DNA of 64,000 nucleotides from Chondromyces crocatus (lineage in GTDB: Bacteria > Myxococcota_A > Polyangia > Polyangiales > Polyangiaceae). The stretch spans positions 1,688,001 through 1,752,000 of the forward strand of contig NZ_CP012159.1 in the NCBI RefSeq assembly GCF_001189295.1, given 5' to 3'. The stretch's first letter is position 1. Every line of letters begins with the position of its first letter. The translations under genes were made by a program, and so were the position numbers. Below, one piece after another: positions 8,411-17,289 of this stretch. The notes below the pieces were generated by a model. It was given only the letters and a program-made list of their open reading frames with translations. It ran no database searches and was not told where the DNA came from.

Positions 8411-8980
8411 ATGAGGACCTCCATGCCACGCCATGGCTGCGCTGCCGCTCTCCTCCTCCCTGTGCTCAGCCTGGGAGGTGCTTGCAAGGACAGGTCCTGG
8501 GACCTGTCGGAGGAAGTTCGAGAATGGACCGGGAGAGGTTCTGGGATCCGTCGAAAGAGGTCCGGTACCGACCGGGAGAGGTTCTGGGACCTGTCGTGGG
8601 GGAAGTCTCGAACCGACGAAGAGAGGTCAGAGGATCTGTCGGCGGAGGTTCGGGAACCGACCTGGAGAGATGGGGGAGTCTGTCGAGGAGGGTCGGGAAC
8701 CGATCCAGAGAGGTCCGGTACCGACCGGGAGAGGTTCTGGGACCTGTCGAAGGAAGGTCCAGAAGTGACAGGGAAAGGCGCCGGGATTGGACGGCGGAAG
8801 GCCTGGGAGCGACCAGGAAAGGCCGCTGGAATCCAGCCGAGGGAACCGGAAAAGGCTGTCGAAACGGCTGTGGGAGCTGCCTCGCTCGTCCGGAAGACGC
8901 TGCCTCGCTCGTCCGGATATGGAGGGCATCCTGCGGACTGCGACGCTCCCCGACCCCACGCCTCGGTCCGTCGACTCTGA
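8411..8980 (+). CDS. Lipoprotein leader fused to minisatellite-encoded sequence
   Basis: A 189-residue reading frame. The first 25 residues are a lipoprotein signal peptide (MRTSMPRHGCAAALLLPVL..., lipobox LGGAC) closely related to that of the preceding Gly-rich lipoprotein. Right after the Cys the frame enters a 43-45 bp tandem repeat and becomes a charged, Arg/Glu/Gly/Trp-rich sequence with recurring TDRERFWDLS. Because the repeat period is not a multiple of three, successive copies are read in different frames and the protein shows only partial repetition. It may be a real, rapidly changing surface lipoprotein, or a leader whose original gene body was replaced by repeat DNA. The overlapping plus-strand frame 8341-10032 runs antisense into the next gene and was not accepted. 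Confidence 0.5.
   Translation: MRTSMPRHGCAAALLLPVLSLGGACKDRSWDLSEEVREWTGRGSGIRRKRSGTDRERFWDLSWGKSRTDEERSEDLSAEVREPTWRDGGVCRGGSGTDPERSGTDRERFWDLSKEGPEVTGKGAGIGRRKAWERPGKAAGIQPREPEKAVETAVGAASLVRKTLPRSSGYGGHPADCDAPRPHASVRRL
8484..8854 (+). repeat. 43-45 bp degenerate tandem repeat (minisatellite)
   Basis: About nine units, each starting near GACCGGGAGAGGTTCTGGGA. Unit starts are at about 8484, 8527, 8570, 8615, 8659, 8702, 8723, 8767 and 8811. Spacings are 43, 43, 45, 44, 43, 21 (a half unit), 44 and 44. The core AGGTTCTGGGACCTGTCG is nearly perfect in three units and decays towards the 3' end. There are no unique spacers, so it is not a CRISPR array. Confidence 0.85.
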
Positions 8981-9000
8981 AACTCGACCCGTCGAGTCAG
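8977..9000. terminator. Hairpin between convergent genes
   Basis: The inverted repeat ACTCGAC-CC-GTCGAGT, extended by CTGA and TCAG with one bulged base, sits right at the stop of the repeat lipoprotein gene and 50 bp before the end of the convergent membrane protein gene. It could serve both strands. No T tract is present. Confidence 0.4.
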
Positions 9001-9052
9001 CGCAACGGATCGAGCGTGAGGGGTGGCTTCGGCGCGAACGTCCCCACGTCCT

Positions 9053-11407
9053 TCACGGCACCCCCTGCACCTCCAGCAGCGCCTCTCCGAACAGGGAGGC
9101 CCACGCCTGACGCGCCCGCTCCCGCAGCGCGTCGTCCCCCTCTTGGCGGAGCTGCTCCAGGGCCTGTGCCACCTTCCCGACGTCCAGCTTGCCGGCCCCG
9201 TCCATCCCCCGCACCTCTCGCCCGCTCAGCACCTCCAGCGCGATCAACCCGACCTGGTGCTCCACCCCGCGTCGCCCCAGCAAGGCGAAGCGCGCCAGGT
9301 GCACCAGCCCCAGGCGTGGCGCCGACCCGGGCCCCGTCATCTCCGCCAGGTACGCGGACAGCTCCCGGTTCGCCCGCTCCCGGGACGCCTCCCCGTAGCC
9401 CCCCAGCCGCCTTCGCACCAGCGTTGCCACGGGCAGGTGCGGCCCATCCACCTGGTGTTGCAGCTCGTGCCGCTCCGTCGCCTCCGTCAGCGCCACCAGC
9501 AGCGGCTCCTCCCCGCCAGCGTTCCGCACCGCTTCTGCGAGCATCGCTCCGCAAACGGCGAGCCCTCGCCTCCGCTCACCGTCGTCGCCCCCTGGAAGCG
9601 GCATCGCTTCGTCCTCGGGCGCTTCGGGCGCTCCGGACGTCTCGGCTTCGCTCGTTGCCCCCGCGTCGGCCATCCCGGCGTCTGCTGCCGCGGCATCTGC
9701 CGCTCCAGCGTCCACGGCGCTCGCATCCGCAGCGCCTGCGCCTGCCATCCCCACATCACCCGCAGCGCCCGCGTCGGAGGCGCTGTCACCCGACCCGCTC
9801 CCGGGGCCATCTCCTTTGCGGGGCACGGCGCTCCCTTCCTTCTCGCCGTCCAGCAAACACACCTCTTCCGCTGCCATCGCCACCACCTCGTCCCGGTGGG
9901 GCTCCAGCTCGTCCAGCACCACCAGCGCGAATGGCTGCAGATCCCGCGAGAATCCCAGCCGCGCGTGCCCGTCCCGCCGGTGTCCGAGTTGCCGCACGTG
10001 CAGTGCCGCGAGCTCCTGGCGGCCCATCGTGAACCGCCGCGCCTTCTCGATCCGGTAGCTGTGGGCGTGGAAGTGCCGACGGAGCCCCTCCTCCGTCTGG
10101 TAGACGCGCACCGTCGGATCCACGTAGTAGGGCAACCCGGCCTGCCGGCTCGCCTCGTTCACCTCACCGAACAGCCGGTACCAGCGCCGCCCGGCCAGAT
10201 CGAGCTGCCCGGCTTCCGACGTCAGCGCCACCATCGCCTCGCCGAGCCCGGCGTCCAGCGCCCGCGCGGCATTCGTCAGCTCGCGCGCTGCGGACTTCAC
10301 CTGCACCAGACGCCCGGCGGCGCTGTCGGCGCGCACCCTCCGGTCCCACCGCAGCCGCGCCTCGCTCCAGGTGTGCAAGCGCTCCCCGAACAGCTCGTCA
10401 CCCTCGGCCGTGCGCTCTTTCAGTGTCCAGGTCACCCCCTTCACCGGCGGTCGCGCCAGCTGCCACTGCGCGCTGCCCAGGAGCACCGTCGCCAGCGCCC
10501 CGATCATCGCGGCGCGCTGCAAGGGCAGTCCGGGCGCCAGCGCGAGTTCCGCTTCCGGCGTCACCCAGGCCTCGGCCAGCACCTCCACGGCCGACGCCAT
10601 CAGGCAGAGCAGCGCCGTGAGCATCGCGATCGCCAGCAGCGCTGCACCCAGCCCTGCGCCGAGGGCTCCCCCGAGCAGACCGCGGTAGGCGAACAGGAGC
10701 AGGATGGTGGGCAGGCCGTACAGCGCGAAGGCGGCGAGGAGAGGCTGCTCGCGGGTCGGGGGTCGGTTCAGGAACTGGAGCCCTGCGATCGGCAGGAGCA
10801 GCGGCCACAGCGCCACCAGCGCGATGAAGAGCATCCCGAGCTGGAACCGGAGACTCGGCAGCTCCGGCAGCGAGACCAGCGCGCGCGCGAGCAGCACGAG
10901 CGGGGCCTCTCCGCGCATCGGAAAGGCATAGAACAGCGCCGCGGCGACGAGCGCTGCGCTCAGCACCCACCGACCGGCTCGTCGCGCCGCGGGCCGGAAC
11001 ATCAGGCTCGCGCCTGCGGCCGTGAGCGACAGCGCGAGCAAAGCGGGCGGAGAACGGCCCGAGAGGCTCTCGGGCAGGTCCAGCACCTCCCACGCGGCAG
11101 CGTCTGCGCCGAACTGGATGAACAGTCCTGCCAGGGTGAGCGCCGCAAGAACCGTCACGGCCAGGGAGCTTGCGCGTCGGGCCAGGAACGACGCTGCCAG
11201 GATGGCCAGCCCCGCCGCCGTCGGCGAAAGCGCCGCCAGCACGCCCGCGGGGGGCAGCTCGGGCAAGAGGCTCCACACGAACTGGGGCGTCTCGTCGACG
11301 ATCTCGTACGGGAGGAACAGGCCGAGGGCCAGCGCGGCGCCGCCCCTCCGACAGCGTGCCCTGAGCCGCGCGCTCGACAGGCCGAAGAACAGGGCCGCTT
11401 CGCTCAT
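9053..11407 (-). CDS. Polytopic membrane protein with HExxH zincin-like domain
   Basis: A 784-residue protein. The N-terminal part (about 15-345) holds roughly ten hydrophobic helices. The rest is soluble, with an Ala/Asp/Gly-rich low-complexity linker near 520-585. Near the C-terminus is HELQH (647-651), followed about 30 residues later by RANRELSAYLAEM (Glu682). HExxH plus a distal Glu is the zinc signature of gluzincin metallopeptidases, so a membrane-bound protease is plausible, but I recognise no family. The ATG overlaps the stop of the upstream propeller gene in an ATGA, so the two should be translated together and probably act together. A longer frame reaching 13258 is open on this strand, but its first part is the shadow of the propeller gene. 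Confidence 0.8.
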   Translation of the reverse strand: MSEAALFFGLSSARLRARCRRGGAALALGLFLPYEIVDETPQFVWSLLPELPPAGVLAALSPTAAGLAILAASFLARRASSLAVTVLAALTLAGLFIQFGADAAAWEVLDLPESLSGRSPPALLALSLTAAGASLMFRPAARRAGRWVLSAALVAAALFYAFPMRGEAPLVLLARALVSLPELPSLRFQLGMLFIALVALWPLLLPIAGLQFLNRPPTREQPLLAAFALYGLPTILLLFAYRGLLGGALGAGLGAALLAIAMLTALLCLMASAVEVLAEAWVTPEAELALAPGLPLQRAAMIGALATVLLGSAQWQLARPPVKGVTWTLKERTAEGDELFGERLHTWSEARLRWDRRVRADSAAGRLVQVKSAARELTNAARALDAGLGEAMVALTSEAGQLDLAGRRWYRLFGEVNEASRQAGLPYYVDPTVRVYQTEEGLRRHFHAHSYRIEKARRFTMGRQELAALHVRQLGHRRDGHARLGFSRDLQPFALVVLDELEPHRDEVVAMAAEEVCLLDGEKEGSAVPRKGDGPGSGSGDSASDAGAAGDVGMAGAGAADASAVDAGAADAAAADAGMADAGATSEAETSGAPEAPEDEAMPLPGGDDGERRRGLAVCGAMLAEAVRNAGGEEPLLVALTEATERHELQHQVDGPHLPVATLVRRRLGGYGEASRERANRELSAYLAEMTGPGSAPRLGLVHLARFALLGRRGVEHQVGLIALEVLSGREVRGMDGAGKLDVGKVAQALEQLRQEGDDALRERARQAWASLFGEALLEVQGVP

Positions 11408-13233
11408 GGCACCTCCACCGAGGCCACGAGGCTCACCTGCCGGCGGGGCAGGCTCGGATCGGCGCCCACCGACTCGAAGTACACGCGCTTGCCGTCCGGC
11501 GAGAAGCGCGGCGAGCGCTCCAGCATCGGGTTGGCGGTGAGCGCGCGGGTCTCGCCGGTGGCGAGCGTCAAGAGCGCGATGTCGCCCTCCCGGCTGAAGG
11601 CGACCCGGGTGCCGTCCGGGGACATCGCGGGCTCGTCGGCGCGTCCCTCGGGATCGTGCACGGTCACCTTGCCGCTCTCGACGTCGATCGTGGCCAGCCG
11701 GTTGGGGCCGTCCTTGAAGAGCACCACCGCGAGCTTGCGGCCGTCGGTGCTCGCCGAGGGGCGCGCCCAGGTCTCGCTGGCGGGCACCTCGATGGACTTC
11801 ACGACGCTCGCAGGGCGCTTGCTCACGTCGATGAGGGTCAGCACCTGTGCCGGGGCAACCTGCGCCTGCGCCTTCGCGGTGGACGCCTGCGCCTTCGCAG
11901 GCTTCACCGGGCCCTCGACGCCCAGGTCGGCCTCGTCGCCGCCTTCCGAAGGAGGCTTCGGGCGGTGCAGGTACGCGAGCGAGGTCGGACTCAGCCACGT
12001 GAAGCCGTGGAACTCGCCGCCGTCGAGAGGCAGGAGGAACCGCTCGCTGCCGTCGTCGAGCGAGATCACGAGCAGGTCGCCGGCGCAGTCGCGGCAGGCG
12101 CGATCGTACAGGGCGGCGAGCTTGCCTCCGGGCGCGACCTCCGGGCCCACGAAGCGGTGCTGGGCGTCCACCCGCAGTCGCCGCGCCTTGCCGCCGGCGT
12201 CCACCACGGTCAGCGTCTTCGCCCAGCCGAACAGGTCCTCGACGAAGAGCACGGGGGAGCCCTCCGGCGCGGCCGAGGGCTGGCTGAAGATGTGGTAGCC
12301 GCTCCAGAGCGGCCTCTCTTTGCCATCGGGGGCTCGCCAGACGACCGTCTCCATGCGGGTGATGCCAGTGAGGTTGAGCGTGGTGGGCGAGATGAACGGG
12401 GTCACGTCCGCCGTCCTCACCAGCGCGCCGGCGGGACCCACGGTGCCGAGCGTGTCCGCGGCTGACGGGACGCTGTGGTACTGCACCTTGGCGCCTCGCT
12501 CCGCGGCTTCGCGCTCGCGTCCCGTGGCAGCGTAGGCGTCCTCGACTTCCTTCAGCCGGCTCTGCCGGTACGCGACGTACTTCTTCGCGGGCTGGAGCTT
12601 CTCCAGGCGCTTGATGTCGCTGCTCTCCAGCACGGACTGGATGGTCGGGTGCGCGAGCAAGCTGGGGACCACGGCGTCCACGGCCATGCTGCTCAGCGAC
12701 CGGGCGACGAGGCGCATGGCTTCGTCCTTCTCGGGCGCGCCCGACCAGCCCGTGATTTGCTGCTGCTGGCACGCCTCCGCGTCGTCCATGTGCCGCACGG
12801 CGATCCCGCCCGCGACCCGCACCTCGACGTAGCCTTTGTCCACGGGGTGCTCGATGCGCTCCGGGACCAGCAGCGAGGTGACGAGGAACGCCGCACGCAG
12901 CTTGCGCGCTGCCTCTTCCGGAGAGCTGGCCTTCTCCAGCACCGCCGCGACCTCCGGGTCGCCGCCGCGCACGGGCTCGAAGCCCAGCTTGGTCAGGTGC
13001 TCGCCGACCCGATCGGCCAGCTCCGCCGCCGGCTCCGAGCCCTCCCACCAGGTCCCGTCGAGGTCGATGGCGATCAGCACCCGCAGGGGGACGGGCCGCC
13101 GTGACAGCCAGAGGCCAGCGCCTCCGGCCGCCGCGACCAGCACCCCCAGCGCGAGCAGCGCAGGCCACTTGCGTCGCCTGGGCATGAAATCCTGGCCATC
13201 GACCTCGTCCCCGGACCCCTCGACGTCGGACAT
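11404..13233 (-). CDS. Membrane-anchored TolB/WD40-like beta-propeller protein
   Basis: A 609-residue protein with a short cytoplasmic N-terminus, one transmembrane helix (about 25-45, KWPALLALGVLVAAAGG), an alpha/beta region of about 170 residues, and then repeated beta-propeller blades. The clearest blades are C-terminal TolB-like (PD40) motifs: MSPDGTRVAFSREGDIALL and FSPDGKRVYFESVG. The propeller is predicted to be periplasmic. The start is uncertain: I prefer the ATG at 13233, with a GTG at 13242 as the alternative; neither has a strong ribosome site. It is coupled by a 4-bp overlap to the zincin-like membrane protein, suggesting a sensor, docking or substrate-presenting subunit for it (inference). 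It diverges from the slipin gene across about 70 bp. Confidence 0.8.
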   Translation of the reverse strand: MSDVEGSGDEVDGQDFMPRRRKWPALLALGVLVAAAGGAGLWLSRRPVPLRVLIAIDLDGTWWEGSEPAAELADRVGEHLTKLGFEPVRGGDPEVAAVLEKASSPEEAARKLRAAFLVTSLLVPERIEHPVDKGYVEVRVAGGIAVRHMDDAEACQQQQITGWSGAPEKDEAMRLVARSLSSMAVDAVVPSLLAHPTIQSVLESSDIKRLEKLQPAKKYVAYRQSRLKEVEDAYAATGREREAAERGAKVQYHSVPSAADTLGTVGPAGALVRTADVTPFISPTTLNLTGITRMETVVWRAPDGKERPLWSGYHIFSQPSAAPEGSPVLFVEDLFGWAKTLTVVDAGGKARRLRVDAQHRFVGPEVAPGGKLAALYDRACRDCAGDLLVISLDDGSERFLLPLDGGEFHGFTWLSPTSLAYLHRPKPPSEGGDEADLGVEGPVKPAKAQASTAKAQAQVAPAQVLTLIDVSKRPASVVKSIEVPASETWARPSASTDGRKLAVVLFKDGPNRLATIDVESGKVTVHDPEGRADEPAMSPDGTRVAFSREGDIALLTLATGETRALTANPMLERSPRFSPDGKRVYFESVGADPSLPRRQVSLVASVEVP

Positions 13234-13302
13234 TCGCCGCACGTACCCGCTTCGTCACCGTGCGGCAACGCCGTCAAGGCGGAGGTGTATTACAGTTCGA
13301 CC

Positions 13303-14226
13303 ATGCTCCCTGTCCTCGTCACGCTCGGGCTTCTCCTGCTGGCCTACCTGCTGTCGGGCTTCCGCCAGATCAACCAGTGGGAGGTGGCCCTGCGCTTCAC
13401 GCTGGGAAAGCTCTCGGGGCGGGTGGCGCCCGGGCTGACGATGTTCCTGCCCGGGGTGCAGGAGCTGCGGCGCATCGACACGCGCATGAAGAACCGCGAC
13501 CTGTTGCGGCAGATGGTGATCACCCGGGACAACGTGACCACCATGATCGACGCGGTGGTGTACTACCGCGTCACCGATCCGGAGAAGGCGACGCTCGCGG
13601 TCGAGAACTACGAGGCGGCGGTGAAGGATCGCGCGAAGGTGGTGCTGCGCGACGTTGTCGGCGAGACGCGGCTCGACGAGCTTCTGGCGCACCGGGAGGA
13701 GGTCGCCGCCAAGGTGCGCGCTCAGGTCGAGACGGCGGTGAGCGCGTGGGGGCTGCACGTGGAGACGATCGGCCTGCAGGACGTCCAGCTCCCGCCGCAG
13801 ATGCAGGAGGTGCTCGCCAAGGTCGCCATCGCCGAGCGCGACCGCCGCTACGTGGTCATCAAGAGCGAGGCCGACGTGGAGAGCGCCAAGAACTTCGCCG
13901 AGGCCGCCTCGATCCTCTCGCGCTCGCCGGGCGCGATGGAGCTGCGGCGCTTCGAGGCGCTCGCGAACCTGTCGCAGGGCAACACCAAGGTCATCTTCGA
14001 TCTCGCCAAGCCTTACGATGACGTCCGCCGGACTGCGGCGGCGATCGCCGAGGCGTCGAACTCGGAAGACCTGAGCCAGCGGCGGCGTCTCCCGCACCCT
14101 GGGCAACAGGAGCACCACGTCCCCATGGACGCCCAGGCCCAGCGCGAGGCGGAGGCCATCGCCGAGGCGCAGGCGGTGCTGGAGACCGAGGAAGCCGAGC
14201 GGCGCGGTCGCATGGGCAGCGCGTGA
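13303..14226 (+). CDS. Slipin / stomatin-like SPFH (band 7) protein
   Basis: A 307-residue SPFH-domain protein with an N-terminal membrane hairpin or helix (LPVLVTLGLLLLAYLLSG), followed directly by INQWEVALRFTLGK and PGLTMFLPGV. The core RIDTRMKNRDL... DNVTTMIDAVVYYRV... is typical of bacterial slipins, which form oligomeric microdomain scaffolds. A helical region (about 170-250) and an Ala/Glu/Gln-rich coiled tail follow. The ATG was chosen over the upstream GTG at 13285, which overlaps the GGAGG itself. Bacterial slipins usually pair with an NfeD-type protein; here the coupled downstream gene is not NfeD-like. Confidence 0.9.
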   Translation: MLPVLVTLGLLLLAYLLSGFRQINQWEVALRFTLGKLSGRVAPGLTMFLPGVQELRRIDTRMKNRDLLRQMVITRDNVTTMIDAVVYYRVTDPEKATLAVENYEAAVKDRAKVVLRDVVGETRLDELLAHREEVAAKVRAQVETAVSAWGLHVETIGLQDVQLPPQMQEVLAKVAIAERDRRYVVIKSEADVESAKNFAEAASILSRSPGAMELRRFEALANLSQGNTKVIFDLAKPYDDVRRTAAAIAEASNSEDLSQRRRLPHPGQQEHHVPMDAQAQREAEAIAEAQAVLETEEAERRGRMGSA

Positions 14227-15161
14227 GCGATCCGCTCTCCGCCCTCCGCGTCGCCGTGCGCGAGCTGCTGCTGGCGGAGGGGGCGCGGCGCCTTTCCGCC
14301 CTCGTGGACGGGGCCGTCGTGGAGATGGTCGGTGCCCCCGAGCGCTGGGCGGTCGGGGCGCAGGAGGTCCGCGCGATGCGGCTCGTGCTCCTCGTCGATC
14401 CGACGGCCTATGCGGCGCTCTCGTCGGACCCGGCGCAGCTCTCGACGGTGCGCGATGCGTTCGCGCGGGCGGTGCGCACGCCGGAGACCGACCTGGCTGG
14501 CCTCGCGCTCGCGCTGCGGCTGCCGGGCATCGAGCGAGGCTGGCATCGCGCGTACCGGGACGCCGTGCCACGCGCTTTGCCCGAGCGTCCGGAGCCCGAG
14601 GCCGTCCTCGGGGGGGCGGCGGCGTTGCTCGACGCGCAGGAACAGCCGACCGCAGCCGCCATGCTCCGCCGCGCTCGGCTCGAAGGGGCGGAGGTGCCCG
14701 GGGGAGGAGCGCAGGCGCTGGTGCGCTACGTGCTGCGCCTCGACCCTGCCGACTGCGCTCGGGTCGACAAGGAGCCCACGCTCGAAGAGCGCCTGCGCCG
14801 GGCGGTGCGGGACGCCGGGACCCGCGCCGCGGCGACGGTGGCGGGGGTGGAGATCGCGACGGCGCTCCGCCCGCTCGAGGCCTCGGACGACGCCGAGGCG
14901 CGGCTCACCCGGGCCCTGACCGCGCTCGGCGCCGTCGTCGTGCCGGTGTACCGCGACGACACGCGCGTGGTGCTGTCGTTCGTCACGGGGGGGCAGCTCC
15001 ATCAGGTCGAGATCGCCGTGGAGGGCGCAGGCACCCTCGACGCCTCGGCCAGCTTGCGGTGGCAGGCCGAGGCCGTTCCCGCCGCCACCGTGGCGCGTGC
15101 TCAGGTGGAGGATGCGGCCGGCGCCAGCCTGGTCGCAGCGCTGCTCTGCGGTAGCCGCTGA
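14223..15161 (+). CDS. Unknown protein coupled to slipin
   Basis: A 312-residue soluble, Ala/Arg/Leu-rich protein with no signal peptide or membrane segment. It begins with a GTG inside a GTGA overlap with the slipin stop, so translation is coupled. The sequence looks like an alpha/beta N-terminal domain (about 1-75, VEMVGAPERWAVGAQEVRAM), a helical middle, and a C-terminal beta-rich part (about 225-300, VVVPVYRDDTRVVLSFVTGG). I do not recognise a family. Context suggests a cytoplasmic partner or regulator of the slipin microdomain. Confidence 0.75.
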   Translation: MSDPLSALRVAVRELLLAEGARRLSALVDGAVVEMVGAPERWAVGAQEVRAMRLVLLVDPTAYAALSSDPAQLSTVRDAFARAVRTPETDLAGLALALRLPGIERGWHRAYRDAVPRALPERPEPEAVLGGAAALLDAQEQPTAAAMLRRARLEGAEVPGGGAQALVRYVLRLDPADCARVDKEPTLEERLRRAVRDAGTRAAATVAGVEIATALRPLEASDDAEARLTRALTALGAVVVPVYRDDTRVVLSFVTGGQLHQVEIAVEGAGTLDASASLRWQAEAVPAATVARAQVEDAAGASLVAALLCGSR

Positions 15162-15259
15162 CGTTTTTCCTGAGGAGGCGACGCGCGGGCGTCGGTGAGC
15201 CCGCCCAGGGTTCCGGATTGCTCCCCTGGAAGCTGCTGGAGTACGCTGATGACGTCTGA

Positions 15260-17260
15260 ATGGCGCAACAGATCGGCGGAAAGTACAGCCTGGAGCGTGA
15301 GCTCGATCGCGGCGGGATGGGCTCGATCTGGATCGCCTTCGACACCAAGCTCCGCCGCCGCGTCGCCCTCAAGCTGATGCGCCCCGACCGTCCCGGGTCG
15401 AGCGGGTCGCACGAGCTGTTCGAGCGTGAGGCGATGGCGATCGCGCAGCTCCACAACCCGCACGTCGTGCAGGTGTACGACTACGGGATCGACGGCGGCT
15501 CGCCGTACATCGTCATGGAGCTGCTCGAAGGCGAGGACCTCGCCGCGCGCCTCCACAAGCGGGGGAGCTTGCCGTTGACGGCCGTCAGCCAGATCTTGAT
15601 GCAGGCGGCGCGCGCGCTGGGCGCGGTGCACGGCGAGGGGATCATCCACCGGGATCTGAAGCCGGCGAACATCTTCATCGTGCCCGGCGAGACCGGCGAG
15701 AACGTGAAGATTCTCGATTTCGGTGTGGCGACCGTGCTCCAGCGGCAAGCGGCGCTCGACGATGCCGGCGCCCTCCAGGCGATCGGCACGCCCAGCTACA
15801 TGAGCCCCGAGCAGGTCGAGGGCAGAGCTGCGGACAGTCGGACCGATCTCTGGTCGCTCAGCGTGGTCGCGTACCACGCCCTGACCGGACAGCTCCCCTT
15901 CCAGAGCAAGGACTCCAACGAGCTGATGGTGGAGATCACCTCGGCCACGCCGAAGGCCCCGTCGACCCTCGTCCCGGAGCTGTCTCCCGCCGTAGATCGC
16001 TTCTTCGAGCGCGCGCTCTCCAAGGAGCCAGGGAACCGCTTCCAGTCCGTCGGGGAGATGGCCGCCGCCTTCGCCGCCCTCGCCGAGCCTCGTCTGACCA
16101 CGAAGATCCTGGTCATCGACGACGAGCCCGACGTCGAGACGCTCATGAAGGCGCGCTTCCGGGACCAGGTGAGGAGGAAGCACTACCACTTCACCTTCGC
16201 CGTCGACGGCCGCAGCGCGCTGGAAGCGCTGCGCCGGGACCCCGACATCGAGGTCGCCCTCAGCGACATCAACATGCCCGGCATGGATGGCCTCACCTTC
16301 CTCCGGCAGGCTGCGGAGGTGAGCCCGACGCTCAAGGTGATCATGGTGTCCGCCTACAGCGACATGGCGAACATCCGCGCCGCCATGAACCGGGGCGCGC
16401 ATGACTTTCTCGTCAAGCCCATCGACTTCAAGGATCTCGAGGCCACCATCGAGAACGCCTCCGAGCGCGTCCGCGAGATCCGCCGCAGCATCCGCGCGAC
16501 CGAGGAGAACGGCATCCTGCGGATGTTCGTGAACGACGGCATCGTCGACCGTCTCCTCCCCGTGATCCGCGCCGCGGACAACCTTGCGGGGGAGCATGTC
16601 CAGGGGACGGTGGCCTTCATCGATCTCTGTGGGTTCCAGCGCCACGCGCGCTCGCGCAGCGCCGACGCCGCCATCCGTCTGCTCAACGCGAACTTCGAGA
16701 TCATCGTCCCGGAGATCACCGCGCGCGGTGGTGTCGTCGACAAGTTCATCGGAGACGCGGTGATGGCGCTCTTCCACGGCAAGGACCACGGCCGGCGCGC
16801 CGTCGAGGCGAGCCTCGCAGCGCGTGACGAGCTCTCGCGGCTGGCCGAGCGGAGCGGGAAGGGATCGCCGTACGGGTGCGGCGTCTCCATCGGGGTGGCC
16901 TCTGGCGATCTGATCTCCGGCAGCATCGGCTCCAGGGCGATCGGGCGGCTCGACTACACGGTGCTGGGCGCGGTGGTGGCGCGCGCCGCGCGGCTCTCCC
17001 TCCAGGCGAACCCAGGGCAGATCCTCATCGACGAGAAGCTGCACGCACAGGTGCACGAGACGTTCATCTGTGAGGACGGGGGGCGGGTCTCTTCGGCGGG
17101 GGACGACGAGGGGCGGATCTTCGACGTACGCAGCCTGGTGGTGAGCGCGACGGTGGAGCCGTTGCAGCTCCCGACCGTGCCGATGCCGCGGGAGCGCCGA
17201 AAGGACGGGAAGGCGCGCAACGAGTCGCCTCAGGGGTCGGGGACGCCCACCGAGGACTGA
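15260..17260 (+). CDS. Hybrid Ser/Thr kinase - receiver - class III nucleotidyl cyclase
   Basis: A 666-residue fusion of three signalling modules. Residues 8-270 are a PknB-like kinase: DRGGMGSIW loop, K38, HRDLKPAN with HRD at 130-132, DFG at 153-155, and SYMSPEQ. Residues about 282-400 are a CheY-like receiver: IDDEPD, phospho-acceptor Asp336 in SDINMPGMDG, Lys386 in FLVKPID. Residues about 445-605 are a class III adenylate/guanylate cyclase domain with both metal-binding aspartates (FIDLCGF, Asp455; DKFIGDAVMALF, Asp499) and VLGAVVARAARL near the end. All three catalytic sets look intact. The protein is soluble. It could phosphorylate targets while its cyclase output is gated by two-component phosphotransfer; no histidine kinase lies nearby. 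The stop is embedded in a 17-bp tandem duplication. Confidence 0.92.
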   Translation: MAQQIGGKYSLERELDRGGMGSIWIAFDTKLRRRVALKLMRPDRPGSSGSHELFEREAMAIAQLHNPHVVQVYDYGIDGGSPYIVMELLEGEDLAARLHKRGSLPLTAVSQILMQAARALGAVHGEGIIHRDLKPANIFIVPGETGENVKILDFGVATVLQRQAALDDAGALQAIGTPSYMSPEQVEGRAADSRTDLWSLSVVAYHALTGQLPFQSKDSNELMVEITSATPKAPSTLVPELSPAVDRFFERALSKEPGNRFQSVGEMAAAFAALAEPRLTTKILVIDDEPDVETLMKARFRDQVRRKHYHFTFAVDGRSALEALRRDPDIEVALSDINMPGMDGLTFLRQAAEVSPTLKVIMVSAYSDMANIRAAMNRGAHDFLVKPIDFKDLEATIENASERVREIRRSIRATEENGILRMFVNDGIVDRLLPVIRAADNLAGEHVQGTVAFIDLCGFQRHARSRSADAAIRLLNANFEIIVPEITARGGVVDKFIGDAVMALFHGKDHGRRAVEASLAARDELSRLAERSGKGSPYGCGVSIGVASGDLISGSIGSRAIGRLDYTVLGAVVARAARLSLQANPGQILIDEKLHAQVHETFICEDGGRVSSAGDDEGRIFDVRSLVVSATVEPLQLPTVPMPRERRKDGKARNESPQGSGTPTED

Positions 17261-17285
17261 CGCTGGATGAGGACTGACGCTGGAT
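17252..17285. repeat. 17-bp tandem duplication at kinase gene stop
   Basis: GAGGACTGACGCTGGAT occurs twice head to tail. The first copy contains the functional TGA; the second lies in the 29-bp gap before the convergent methyltransferase gene. Confidence 0.85.
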
Positions 17286-17289
17286 ACGG

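Noticed and set aside
8484-8854. CRISPR array
   Set aside because: Units abut directly, vary in sequence and have no unique spacers.
9023-12298. 1091-residue plus-strand frame
   Set aside because: Antisense shadow of the zincin-like and propeller genes, with Arg/Pro/His-rich low-complexity translation typical of high-GC opposite strands.
9053-13258. A single 1401-residue minus-strand protein
   Set aside because: Its first third is a frame-shifted shadow of the propeller gene; coding character switches frame at the ATGA overlap near 11404, so two genes are present.
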